The translations under genes and the position numbers were made by a program. The notes beneath the pieces were generated by a model. The model was not told the DNA's origin. It made no database searches and worked only from the letters and a program-made list of their open reading frames with translations. From NCBI RefSeq assembly GCF_003286085.1, contig NW_020825289.1, positions 8,680,001-8,744,000 of the forward strand: DNA of 64,000 nt, in the 5' to 3' direction. This stretch comes from Drosophila persimilis (Eukaryota; Arthropoda; Insecta; Diptera; Drosophilidae). Below are positions 14,363 through 25,131 of this stretch, in pieces; positions within the stretch are counted from its first letter, which is position 1; each line of letters opens with the position of its first letter.

Positions 14363-14520
14363 GGTCTCTGACTGGGTCTACGGAAATGGATGATCAGCAT
14401 TGAGTGGCTTATTGTAAGAGACCCTAAAGCCTCAGTATGAGTGCTTTTGGGTTCTGCCTGTTAGATGATCCGCGCTCAAGAGGCTGATCATGACGCTCTT
14501 CAAAAGGAATGTTTAACATA
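14363..14520 (+). ncRNA. Possible two-hairpin (H/ACA-like) structured RNA
   Basis: GGTCTCT (14363-14369) pairs with AGAGACC (14417-14423) to close a first hairpin. A second hairpin has a lower stem CTTTTG (14444-14449)/CAAAAG (14501-14506) and an apical stem ATGATC (14465-14470)/GATCAT (14486-14491), separated by an unpaired pocket. An ACA trinucleotide follows at 14516-14518. This hairpin-hinge-hairpin-ACA order resembles an H/ACA snoRNA, but the hinge lacks a perfect ANANNA box and ACA lies 9 nt from the lower stem. Strand and function are inferred. Confidence 0.2.
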
Positions 14521-14612
14521 AATAATATTTTTTTATGTCACTGCGTTAATATACGCGCTTATGACTTTATACATATGTATATACATATATCAGAGTATGC
14601 ATATGCATGGGT

Positions 14613-14679
14613 TCACTACAAAAAAAAACCACGAGATCTGAGGTGAGAACAGTGTGTCCATGAGCTCACACTGTAGTGA
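14613..14679. repeat. Nested short inverted repeats
   Basis: TCACTACA (14613-14620) is the reverse complement of TGTAGTGA (14672-14679). Inside it, ACAGTGTG (14649-14656) pairs with CACACTGT (14667-14674). The two right arms overlap by 3 bases, so the hairpins would compete. An A9 tract follows the left outer arm. It may be a remnant of a small mobile element or simply a palindrome-rich spot. Confidence 0.3.
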
Positions 14680-14891
14680 CAAAATAATCATTTATTATCA
14701 CACGGAAAGATCATGGATTGTACTATCTACATACATTCATAAAACGTATAGCATACGTTAGCTTACAGGATCCGAAATCTACTTGGCTAGGAAATTAAAG
14801 ATAATAGTAGATTTGAGCAACATTGGGTTCGTTGAGTAAATTCATTGAGGTTGTACCGCGCAGATCTACGGGCTGCGCTACACGCCCGGAA

Positions 14892-15653
14892 CTAGTGCTG
14901 CTTGATGAGGACGTGACCGGAGTGCCTCTTGTACAGGACCAGAGATATGTTGATCAGAAAAGGAGCAGCTAGCCAGAACATACGCGTGCCAATGCCAGTG
15001 GCCTCGCGATGAAAGATGCCCGAGGCAGCACCGCGGCCCGTATTGCAGAAGGACTCCTCGCAACAGGAGGTGCAGGCGTAGAGCTTGGTCCGCTCCCCGA
15101 TGATGATGCAGCCAGGCTCGCAGTTGGCGACACATCGGCGATCCAAGGACCACATCTTCGGAGAGCTCGTGGAGTTCTCTGTGCTGGTGGTATAGGAGAA
15201 CCGCTTGACCTGAGGCAATAGACATGTAGTGTTGTCTGTTTAATGGCTCTCTTCTGGGACTGTCACTCACCATGCAGATGAACTCCTCGCCTTGGCACTT
15301 CTTAAACAGAGACGAATCATTGCGCACCGCCACGTCCACGCAGGACTCGCCATCGTCCATCGTGTGGCAGGCGTAGCACCAGAGCTTGTTCACCCGTTCG
15401 ATGGCCGCCGCAGTGCGGTGGATGTGTCCCGTCAGGGAGGTGCTGGTCCCAGACCCGGGTGAACTGGTGCCCGTGACTGTCCGGGAATGCAGGAATTTTA
15501 AAGATTATTGATTTTTCTCTTCTGCGGCTGCTTGTGAACAAGGTCACATCGCTCCAAGGAGCACACACACTCACCATTGTTGACGCAGGCCGTAAACACA
15601 ATGGACGAGATGGTCAGGAGGAAGTAGGCGAGCGTGAGGAGCACTCGGCACAT
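14892..15653 (-). CDS. Ly6/uPAR-family GPI-anchored protein
   Basis: Three exons: 15575-15653, 15271-15476 and 14892-15209, giving 200 aa. The start at 15653 is chosen because it opens a clear signal peptide (MCRVLLTLAYFLLTISS). After a Ser/Thr/Gly-rich linker of about 25 residues comes a three-finger domain with paired cysteines (LWCYACHT, SCVDV, KKCQG, FICM, RRCVANCEPGC, YACTSCCEESFCN); the final CCxxxxCN is the family signature. A hydrophobic tail (MFWLAAPFLINISLVLY) followed by basic residues fits a GPI-anchor signal. Insect Ly6 proteins act in septate junctions, neuronal excitability or secretion; which role applies here cannot be told. Two back-to-back TATCGATA boxes lie about 85 bp upstream. 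Orthologue not identified. Confidence 0.85.
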
Positions 15654-15736
15654 GGTGCAAGCCACCAGCTTCTATTTAATCTACGCTGGTGTTCCAAATG
15701 CTCCGCCAACAGTCGCTTGCATGTTTGTTGATATTT

Positions 15737-15752
15737 TATCGATATATCGATA
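15737..15752. promoter_or_regulatory. Tandem DRE boxes upstream of the Ly6 gene
   Basis: Two perfect TATCGATA octamers abut at 15737-15744 and 15745-15752, 84-99 bp upstream of the Ly6 start codon. The DRE motif binds DREF/BEAF-32 and marks housekeeping-type, TATA-less fly promoters. A further copy is at 16104-16111. Confidence 0.6.
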
Positions 15753-16363
15753 TGGGACCTTATATTATAAGGATGTGCCATTTCATACATCAAACGTATC
15801 GCAGAAAACTAAATTCCAGGTTATTTGGCTCATTATGAGCCAGCCAGTAGAGCAACGCTTTGCATGTGTTATATTTTCGGTGCGATATTTTTTTCGACGA
15901 TTAGATTAATAGAAATATCTAGACTGTAAGTGCTTACCCAATCACAGACCCAATTACCTATTATATTCCAAGAAGGAAGAGTACCCAAATATTTCACAGC
16001 TCCCTCTCAAAATTCAATAAAAATGTTTGAATTTTTCCGATATATAAATATTTTAAAATTTATATATTCGATACGGCGATACTAAAATTTATAAAATTTA
16101 ATATATCGATATACGATATTTTTTAAAATTTACAATCCCAGTCGCTTGCTTATTATGTACATGTGTCGCCAGGACGAATTCCAGGCGAAGACGCAGTGGA
16201 CGAGGACATGCGCAGTGGACTGTGGATAGGACTAGCTGAGACCAAAACCACTGATTCTTGGGCCCCTTTAATAAACTCGATTACAAGCCCATTCGATAAA
16301 TGGTGCGACAGGAAATTTTGAAATGGAAGCTGGAAAAAGGATTAAGTACAAAAATCTCAGTGA
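15753..16363. other. AT-rich intergenic spacer
   Basis: Spacer between the Ly6 promoter and the 3' end of the ARMC3-like gene. It is AT-rich, contains a third TATCGATA (16104-16111) within repeated TTTAAAATTTATA-like runs, and shows no gene. Confidence 0.5.
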
Positions 16364-19169
16364 TCAATAGAGGCGCAGATACTGCAGTGCCTGGCGACTC
16401 TGCATCGGATACAGGTCGCCCACGTTGTACATGAGATCGACGACGTGGGTGGGGCGCAGCATGCGCCAGGGCATAAACTGGAGGGTCTTCTTGTCGCAGT
16501 GAACATCCTTGTCGATCTCCAGCGGCATCGGCACCTCGTTGTACAACATCCGGCCGTCGACACTGCGCTCCAGGGTGCAGGGCAGGCCGATCTGATCGGC
16601 CAGGGCCTTGAAGAGAATGGCGCGCTCAAACTGACAGCCGCTGTGCACCATGCCCAGGGGTATGAAGTTAGTGTGGTAGACGTAGCGCAGTTCCTGAAGG
16701 TGGCATCGCACCGCGTGGCGGGAACACTCCTCCGTCGAGTTGAGGTCGAGGATCTTGAGATTATCGTTCATCACATTGTGCACGACCTCGGCAATGATCT
16801 TGGTGCGCTTGGCCACGTTATCAAAATCGATGGCGCTGCGCACCTTTGGCGGATTCTCCACCAGGCCGTGCATCTGTGAGTCATCAGAAGGGACATGGTT
16901 AGCAGTTTGTTAAGGATATGATGGAATAGACCCACCATTAGGGTTTGATTAAGCGTCTCCAGATATTTGGGTAGATGGGGATCAGCAGGACGCTTGCAGT
17001 AGCACCAGGTATGATCACCGGCACCATCGGACATTGGAAGGCAGAAAGACGGAACTCTCATCAGATCCGCCTCATCCGCCTCCAATCGGTCAAAATTGAC
17101 CACCAGAACGGCCTCCAGAGGAGAGCAGTCGTTGCGTAGAATGTCCTGGAACGTGCGAAAGTCGTCAAACTTCTTTCTGGACACATAAAAGTCCTTGCCG
17201 GCAGTGATGTCGGTGAAGGTCAGGCAGTTTCTAATGCAGAACTTCATCGTGGGGCACTTAGAGAGGATGCTCTCGATGGCCGGTCCCCAGGTGGACACGC
17301 AGAAGGCGTGTTTCTGGAACAGCATCAGGCTAAGATCGGGATTGGGATAGAAATATGATAATGCAGGGGGGTGAGAGTAGTTGGGAGCCGCTTACACTTC
17401 CAGAATGCCGCGATCTATGTAGGCGTCGATGAATTCGCTAAAGCGCGTGGTCTGCAGAATGAAGTTGGTCACCGCCGTCTTGACCAGATTAGAGAGCGAC
17501 TTCAGAGCCCGCTTTATAGAGGATACAATGTAGTTCTCAAGCAGCACCTCACGAACATCCTGCTCATCGACGATGGTGCACAGGCAACGGAAGATGTTGT
17601 TCACGAGAATGGAATGGGCATAGGAGCGCTGTGGAAGTGGGTGAAAAATGCGTTAGAGATACCAAGACACCACAGAATGAGAGTGCTTCCTGAGACTGCC
17701 ATTACCATCAGAAGTTGAGCAATCTGCTCGGTGAGCGGACGATGCTGGCCCAGGACTGTTCGGTACTCCTCGTTCTGGGCCAAACTCTCGACGATTACCA
17801 GCAGAGAGAGGATCAAATCAATGGAGAGAGTAGGCAGGCCCTGCTGAATGGTGGTGGTCAGGACTCCTGGAATGTCCAAGTCCATCAGCTCTCCAGCCGT
17901 GTCGCGATAGGCTCCGGTCAGGAGGCGATTGATAAACTCGGCTGCCTGCTCCCGGGTCTTGATGATCACCTCCGGGGACTGGAAAATGGACACTAGCTTC
18001 TGCAGAGCCCCCTCATCAAACTCGGTCACAATTCGACGCAGTGCGTCCGGATTATCAGCCATGCGGTTGAGCCCGAGGATCACGAAGGTGGCCGGTGCCG
18101 GGTCGTTCTCCATGAGGCAGCCGAGGAACATGTCCGTGATCTCGGCAGTGTGCATCCTCACCAGATACTGCACGTACTTCGCAGTTTCCGCGAAGATGGA
18201 TATGATGGTGCAGCGCAGCTCAAGGGGCAGGATATCGATTTGGTCCTTCAGGTGCTCGACAATAAGGTCGAAGAGGTTATGCTCGAAGAACAGCTTGGTC
18301 ATCTTCTCCGACCGGAGAGCCGTGGCCAGCACCTCAATGATCTCGACCGCATCCGGTCCTTGCGGATCTTCGCAAAATGCTTTGACTAGCTGCTCCAGGA
18401 CATGGAAGCAGCGATGCAGCGGCTCAAACGCACTCTGGTCACCGGTGTCCACCAGGAGGGTCTTCAAGACTTTCAGGGCCGCAAGCCGAATCTCCTGGTA
18501 TTTGCTGGTCACCTCGCAGATAATGCGATCGATGGGAAAGTCGGGAAGAGTGGTAAACTCCAACATCTCCTCTGCACTCTGGATCAGAAGGATCTTGTGA
18601 ACGGCCTCGATGGAGTTATGAATGGTGTCGGGATTCTCGGAGGTGGCAATCACTGCCTTGAACTTCTGCAAGAGCTCCAAGTTCTCTACAATTCCCTGGG
18701 CCACTTTGGGATCACGCAGGCACATGTTTAGGAGGTGCGAGAGATATTCTATGCAGAAATCGTCAGTTTCCTGCAGGTAGAAACTATAGGCCACCTCCAG
18801 GATGCCTTCAGTCGTCTCGGGCTCGAGCGTGTTCATGTCCGTGTTGTCCATTAAGGCGTTCATGAGGTACAAGGCGAAGCGTCGGATGATAACGTTCTCC
18901 GAATCAATGAAGATTTGCTTCTCCAGAAGCACTTCCAGCATTTTATGCTCCTTCAGCTCCAGTACATTCTCGTCCTGGCGCCGCGCAAAGTCCATTATGT
19001 GACTGAAGACGGTCAACAGGACGCATTCCTCCTTGGAGCTTAGCAGCAGCAGCGCCGTATCCAAAGTCTTGACGAGGACATTAACCTCGGTGAATGACTT
19101 CTCCTCGGACTTTGTGCGGTCGGGGTAAATGGAGCGAGCTTCGTAAACTTTCTTCGTTACTTTAGACAT
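16364..19169 (-). CDS. ARMC3-like protein: armadillo repeats plus EDR1 domain
   Basis: Four exons: 17706-19169, 17396-17628, 16936-17329 and 16364-16873, total 866 aa, close to the length I recall for vertebrate ARMC3 (about 870). Roughly residues 1-560 are helical armadillo/HEAT repeats (for example LELLQKFKAVIATSENPDTI and FAETAKYVQYLVRM). The C-terminal ~330 residues resemble the EDR1/transglutaminase-like module: a Cys in MVHSGCQFERA, then LFKALADQIGLPC, a hallmark of that fold. ARMC3 is linked in vertebrates to sperm flagella and cilia; a testis role here is inference. The E-V codon is split GAA GT|C at the second intron, which fixes that splice. The gene is divergent from Cap-G with 485 bp between start codons, which contain a DRE box. 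Confidence 0.78.
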
Positions 19170-19395
19170 TTTTGTTGAATATTTTGCTGCCGTGTTGTAA
19201 CGGAATTTGTTTGTGTACTACATTATTCTCACAGATTACTTTATTTCTTTCTTTCAATTTTAAACAGTATCATTAGCAAGAAAACAAAGGTATCCCTAGC
19301 ACCAGACAATAAATTGAAACAGCCATTTATTGTTAATTTTTTAAATTCACAAGCGAATAGGTTGAAAAGAGGAATCAGAATAACGATGCGATATG

Positions 19396-19403
19396 TATCG
19401 ATA
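19396..19403. promoter_or_regulatory. DRE box between the ARMC3-like gene and Cap-G
   Basis: A perfect TATCGATA octamer in the 485 bp divergent intergenic region (19170-19654), 227 bp from the ARMC3-like start and 252 bp from the Cap-G start. Cap-G is a proliferation gene and DRE/DREF control fits that; which gene it serves is inference. Nothing else stands out in this spacer. Confidence 0.55.
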
Positions 19404-19654
19404 TATATGTAACATCCCTAGCATCAGTCTAAAATGCACTAATATTGCCGCACGCGTAGCGTTCTTTTTGAAATTAACAAGCGAATGGGGGTGAAAAAGA
19501 AGAATGAGCAACAACGCTACGCTTGTTTGTGTTCCATTGTACACGCACGAAAATTGTACAAATTGTACAGTATAAAATAATCGAGCAGTATTAAGTTAGT
19601 GACAGTGTGTTGGCAAATTAAATTGAAAAAAGTAAAAGCAAAACAAATCACGAA

Positions 19655-22600
19655 ATGCCCAAACCAAAGGCAAAAGCGAAGCCAAAATCCAAAGCGGCGG
19701 CAGCAGCCGCATCAAAAAAGGAGGCGACCAAGAACAACAATGCCGTTTCGGCCGAAAAGGAAAACGAAATGGAGATCAGTGATCCGACCTCCGTTCCCAT
19801 CCGGGAACAATGCAGAGGAGGCGCGGAATCCATGTACACAATAATGCGTCACGCGGAACTCAAGGAATCACTCCACAAGCGCTACGAAAAGGAGCTGCAG
19901 CAACTGTACTCAAGGGTAAGGAACAGCGTCACTTGGACCCGCTGGCTAGCCAGCTGGCTCAGCCGATTAGAACTCGTCGAATCCAACTGTGAATTGTCAA
20001 TTGCCTTGCAGATGGGCCACCAAGAGTTTCTGAACACATTCATCAATGTGCTGAAGACTGTACTCGATGCGGAGGAGAGCAACGAGAACGGCAACAAGGC
20101 CCTGTCCTTTTGCGCGAAATTCGTGACCAGCTTCGAGTCGGAGAAGACGCACCCCATGATGACTGAAACATTCCACTGGCTGTTGACTGTAAGGGTCTAC
20201 TGTACTTTACCATTGCATTTCAATTGAATGCGTTTGTTTTTCCTAGACATATTCCAGCAGCCCGTACGTTCGCTATCGGATTTGCTACTTTGTGAATCTG
20301 ATACTTGAGAAACTGGGACCCAATGCGGCACTGGACGACACGCAGTGCGACGAGATTCTCGAGACTATGCTGGAGCGCGTGAAGGACGTGTCGGCCGGTG
20401 TGCGCAAGCAAGCAGTCCTGGCCATGCAGCGTCTCCAGATTCCGGACAATCCCGTCGATCCAGTTGTCTGCGCCTATCAGTTCCATCTGTCAGCGGATCC
20501 CTCGTCCAGCGTGCGCCAGTGCATTATCACCTGTATGGGCCGCAACTACATCACGGTGCCCTACATACTGCAGCGTCTGTGGGACGTGGACGAGAAGGTG
20601 CGCCGCCATACGTACGTCAACATGTGCAACTATCCAGTGCGCGCCTACAAGGTGGCGCAGCGCCTGACCCTACTGGAGCAAGGTCTGAACGATAGCTCGG
20701 CCAACGTTAAAAAGACGGTGGTAAACATCATGCTTAAGGCCTGGATCGAATCCTACCAACAGAACTATGTGGCTCTGATAGCGGCCCTCAAGCTGGACTC
20801 CAGCGAGGAGGAGCTGATGCGTTTCCGGAGTGTGACCAAGCAAATGTTGCGTGAAATCTTCGAGCAGACCGACAATCAGCAACTGATGGCACAACTGCCC
20901 CTCGGTGACGACTGTGAGCTGCATCGATGTGTACCGCTGGAATGTCTCAACGTGGAGCTGTTGCTCTATTGGCAGTGCCTCGCCGACTATCTGGAGAGCA
21001 CGCATGCGGACGAAAGCGACCAGGTGCTGCCCGAACTGAGTGTCTTCTGCACCTATGTGAACAAGTGAGTTGAATGAGACCCAAACGAAATCCAAACAGT
21101 AAGTGAGTGCTATCCATTGCAGGTTCTGTGAGAGCCAGAAACCGGACATGGACAAGTTCGCCCAGATAGAGTTCCAGAACATGCTGCTCTCGCTGGTGGA
21201 AATCCTGGACTCGTACGACCTGGGCGACGAGATTGGGCGTAGCAATATGAAGACGTTGATCAAAAATCTATTGAAGGACTGTCTGCTAGACCACAAGATC
21301 GTCCGCGTGCTGGTGCGTTGCATGGAGAAGCTGATCGCCGACCTTACTGACCGGATGCAGTTCTTCATTGAGATTATCTACGAGACGTGTGACCTTAATA
21401 CCAAGCAAAACGAGCTAGTGCACGATCGCAATCTGATCAGTAAGTTGCTGGACGACTTGGACACGCCCTCGAAGATGAAGATATCCTCATTGAAGGTGAA
21501 GATCTTAGAGCTGGAGGAACAGGAGGATAACTTTGGGCGCCAGAAGGAGTATATACAGGCGCAGTCCGTGAATGAGGAGAAGATGGCTGTCACAGAGGAG
21601 TACACGGAGCTGATCAAACCGCTGCTGGTGAAGCACGGCTTTCTGGACATGCCCGCCCGTCCGAAGCTCTCCAACAAGGAGCGTGTCCTGAAAGGCCTGT
21701 TTACCTCATACTATATGGTGGCCTCTCCGCATGTCCAGAAGCTCACTCCCAGCATATGTAAGCTGTACAAGGACTTCATTTGCCGCCATCTCCACTCCTC
21801 GGATGTGGATATCTTCGAATGGGCCATCAAATGCGGCAACGCCTACAGTATGTTCTATGAGGCATACACCAAGACGGTGTTCCGGGTTGTATACCATCAG
21901 TTCTACAAAAGCAAGGAGGTCCGTGTGTGCGAGACCTCTGTCAGCTGTCTTCTCGAGCTGATGGATCACTATGGCATCGACTATGTCGACAAGTTGAGCC
22001 GGAAGATAGGTGCTGGGGGGCTGGGGTCTAAGACGTCCAATCGCCGCCAGCTCTATACCGTGCAGGATACATACGACGGAGAGGAGGATGGCGATCAGAC
22101 AGTGCAGAACAGCGAGCATAGCGTCGACATCATTATGGCGATGGGCCGCTATATGGAAATGGTGGCCGACAAGGGCGTGAGCCTGGCCATAGTGCGAGGC
22201 CTTTGTCGCTTGGTCCTGCGCGGCCACATCGACGATCGGCCCGAGGTGCTCGAGCAGCTGCTCAAACGCTACTTCAATCCCAACGCAGAGCCAATCATCA
22301 GCCAGGTCCTGGGCATGTTCTTTGAGAACCTTGTCCGCCTCAAGAAGCAGGCGCTTCTGCAACCCTGCCTTCTGCCCACTCTGTGGACCGTCATGAACTG
22401 CAGCTTCGACTCGCCGCTGAACGCCGTTCAGCCCGATTACGTGGTCAAGTTCTTCATCGATTTGACGACTCAGGAAGCCAGCTCCCCGAAGAGCAACATA
22501 CACAACAGGATCGCTCTGAGCTTCCTGCACTACATACAGAACTATTTCACCGAGCGCAGGGAAATGTGTCGCCTGCTGGCCAAAGAGCTCACCAATCTAA

Positions 22601-24520
22601 CTGTTAACGTGCTCAACGGACAGGAAGTCAAGACTGAAATGTTGGAGATGGCAGACAAACTGATCACGGTGAGAACTTATTATGAATATCCATTGCGGAA
22701 GCGCTATATCATTCGTTTGGTTCGGTTTTCAGAGCGAACTAGAGCCGCGTGTGGTCAAGAACATTCAAGTCTTTAAGACGATGGTCGACGGTAGCTTTAA
22801 TCCACCATCACGTGAGGCGCGAGACGAGTTGGACAGCGACGAGGAGTGCGACACTGCGACTGTGGCATCTGAAAATGTAGTGCAGTCAGAGCAGGTGTCA
22901 GTCCCAAATCCTGAAAAATCTGCGACCGAACAAACCCTGACAAATGCATCTGATCCACAGGCTGAAGCATCGGCAATAGCCCCAACTGCAACGCAAGTTT
23001 CAGAGCCTATCTTAACCACTTTCGGCACTGAGAATCGAGTAGGACAACGTTTCCTGCGTCGCTCTCTATATAACTCGAGATGCTCCAGTGATAGTGCCAC
23101 ACTCGGGGAAACAGTGGGAACGGAGGCGGCCGAAACATCCAGAAGAAATCTCCGTCGGCCGCAGATGAAGCGACGTCTAGAGCTGGCATTGGCGAGGGCT
23201 TCCACGACTCCGGAGAAGCAGCCCCAAGAGCAGGACGTCCATGAGAGTTCACACGAATCTGATAGAAATGAATCTCAACAAAGTCCTGCCCGGGCAGACA
23301 CGGTATGTGTTGAACGGTCCAGGCCCTTTCTGGCAATTGTACATCTGGGAATAGTAATTACATAATTCGATTTCTCTCCTTATAGTCGGACACATCTGAG
23401 GTAATTGAGGCCTCGCCCACTTCCGAATCACCCAAAAACGCGACGGCACGCAATGCCAGCCACCTGCGCCTGCGCTCGTTGCGCACCAGATCCGCTGCCG
23501 TAACAGCATCCACCTCAACATCCTTCACTGCCCCCACAGCTAGCAAAGTGAGTACCTCGCGCCTGCGGCTGCGCCTGCAGCTCTAGGCACTGAAGCAGGG
23601 AGATACGCACCGCAAGTCAGAGAGACAATCAATGAGGTTACTCTTTACGAGAGTACACAATTTTTTAGTTTAAGCCGAAAACTGCAATCTATCAACAATG
23701 TTTATAAAACTGAAACCCAAACATGTTGTTTCCTTTAAATGCCGCACGCTGTTTTTTTGTATCATTACATCATTGTCTATAGACTGAATAACCCTCCCAC
23801 CTGTTCGATGGTAGATCCTTTGAAGCATCTCATATCGTCATCTAATATCTGATAGAACTAGCCAATTAGCATAATAATCCTATTTCACAATGGGTTCGAC
23901 TGGCATTTTAATTTCGCTTAAGTTTGTTACAATTTTTTTGGTATTTTTTTTCCTTTCGTTTTGTTCTCAAGGTTCGCAAGGTCCTGCATCTTGAGACTCC
24001 GCTGCGTAATGGACGCAAGCGCGTCATAAGACGGACGCCTTCAGATCAAAGGAAATCCAGCCAGCGTTCTAGCAATTCGTTGGAGTCGCCCTCGAGAAAA
24101 CAGCCCCGCGTCGATGAAAAGACGCCGAGGAGAGAGCTGGTGTCGCAGAACACAGGCAGCCCTACGGACAGCACGTCCTCGGTGAAAGAGAATCGAGTTC
24201 CAGTGGCAGTGATAGCCAGACCTCCAGAAACGCAGTCAGAGGCAGAGTCCGTATCGGAATCGGAGCCATCGACCTCTAGGCAATCATCGACGAGTTACTT
24301 GACTAAAACTCTGTCCTCAAGTACCCCCAGGGTGACAACACGCCGTGCGGCACAAAAGGAGAGGATCAGCAGCATGTGCATGACACGCAAAAGAATGTCC
24401 CTTGAAATGAATCTGAGCGGTGGAAAACTGAAGATGTCCACGCCCAAGCGCATGACGCGAGTCGTAGTTCAGCCTGCCACCGAAGGCAGCGGCACTCGCA
24501 GCAGCAGCAGGCGGAAATAG
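19655..24520 (+). CDS. Cap-G: Condensin complex subunit Cap-G (HEAT-repeat)
   Basis: Seven exons: 19655-19915, 20012-20188, 20247-21064, 21123-22668, 22733-23302, 23386-23547 and 23972-24520, giving 1360 aa. The product is the HEAT-repeat G subunit of condensin, which compacts and resolves mitotic chromosomes with SMC2/SMC4, CAP-H and CAP-D2. The N terminus is Lys/Ala-rich. HEAT repeats fill the middle (VRKQAVLAMQRLQIPDNPVD, SSVRQCIITCMGRNYITVPY, KVRRHTYVNMCNYPVRAYKV), the classic CAP-G signature. The C terminus (exons 5-7) is a disordered Ser/Thr/Arg-rich tail with many SP/TP sites (for example TPLRNGRK, TPSDQR, STPKRM), suited to CDK phosphorylation and DNA contact. At the end of exon 6 an unspliced reading would run on 12 codons to TAG at 23584-23586, giving a form without the exon 7 tail. 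The gene is convergent with Ack-like. Confidence 0.93.
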
Positions 24521-25131
24521 CTAATCCAAGAATCATTTGCATTCTGTGCTTTTCGTTCCGTTTTCGGAATGGATTCGAGTTATATGTGCATTGGTTTTGT
24601 GTATAATATGTGTAAATTAGATAGAAATATTAACGAATCGTTGAGTAATTTAACCCAGATTAAGATTAAAATTTTCCAAGCGAGCATGCAAGGGTACACG
24701 GAAGCTTGGAATCTTACAGCGTCATTATATCAACGCTCACGCAGTTCAGTCCCGAAAGGGGCGTCCACTGTAACCATTGTTAAATGTAAGAATAAAGTTG
24801 TCTTTATAAAAAAATTTTTAAAATATTTAATATATTCATAAAGAGGTGTGTATATTTATATAAATTTATATTGACGTGGGTCATGTTGATCTTCACGCAG
24901 GCTGCGCATGGATAAATAAGTACATGCTGAGATTCGATCGATACCTTTCGAAGCAGTAAAATAATGAAGGAGATGTTGTATCGATTGCGAGCAATGGTTG
25001 AGTTAGGATAGATCGTTCTTAACGCTACAAATGCTTAAAATACGAGTTGAATTGGCGACAAGGATTACGAGATTAAGGCCACGGCGATCGTTTAGAACAG
25101 GAAAGGACAGTAAAGGCTGGATGGGATGTGT
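24521..25131. other. Convergent intergenic region, Cap-G / Ack-like 3' ends
   Basis: Contains the 3' UTRs of the two converging genes. An AATAAA lies at about 24791 on the + strand, followed by AT-rich DNA. No gene seen. Confidence 0.5.

Larger units (their letters stand above)
5905..14891. other. Non-coding stretch after the last Drl-2-like exon
   Basis: About 9 kb without a supportable gene, apart from a weak ORF near 14.0 kb and a structured-RNA candidate near 14.4 kb that are listed separately. It contains a GA microsatellite (about 8454-8473), an AGC/CAG run (about 11804-11822) and GTTGGATG-type repeats around 10401-10440. If Drl-2 were intact this would be its next intron. I looked for kinase signatures (a P-loop, an H-x-D-L-A-A-R-N loop, a DNA or DFG motif) on the + strand and saw none. 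Confidence 0.5.

Noticed and set aside
21706..22530. 274-codon open frame on the minus strand
   Set aside because: Antisense shadow of Cap-G exon 4.
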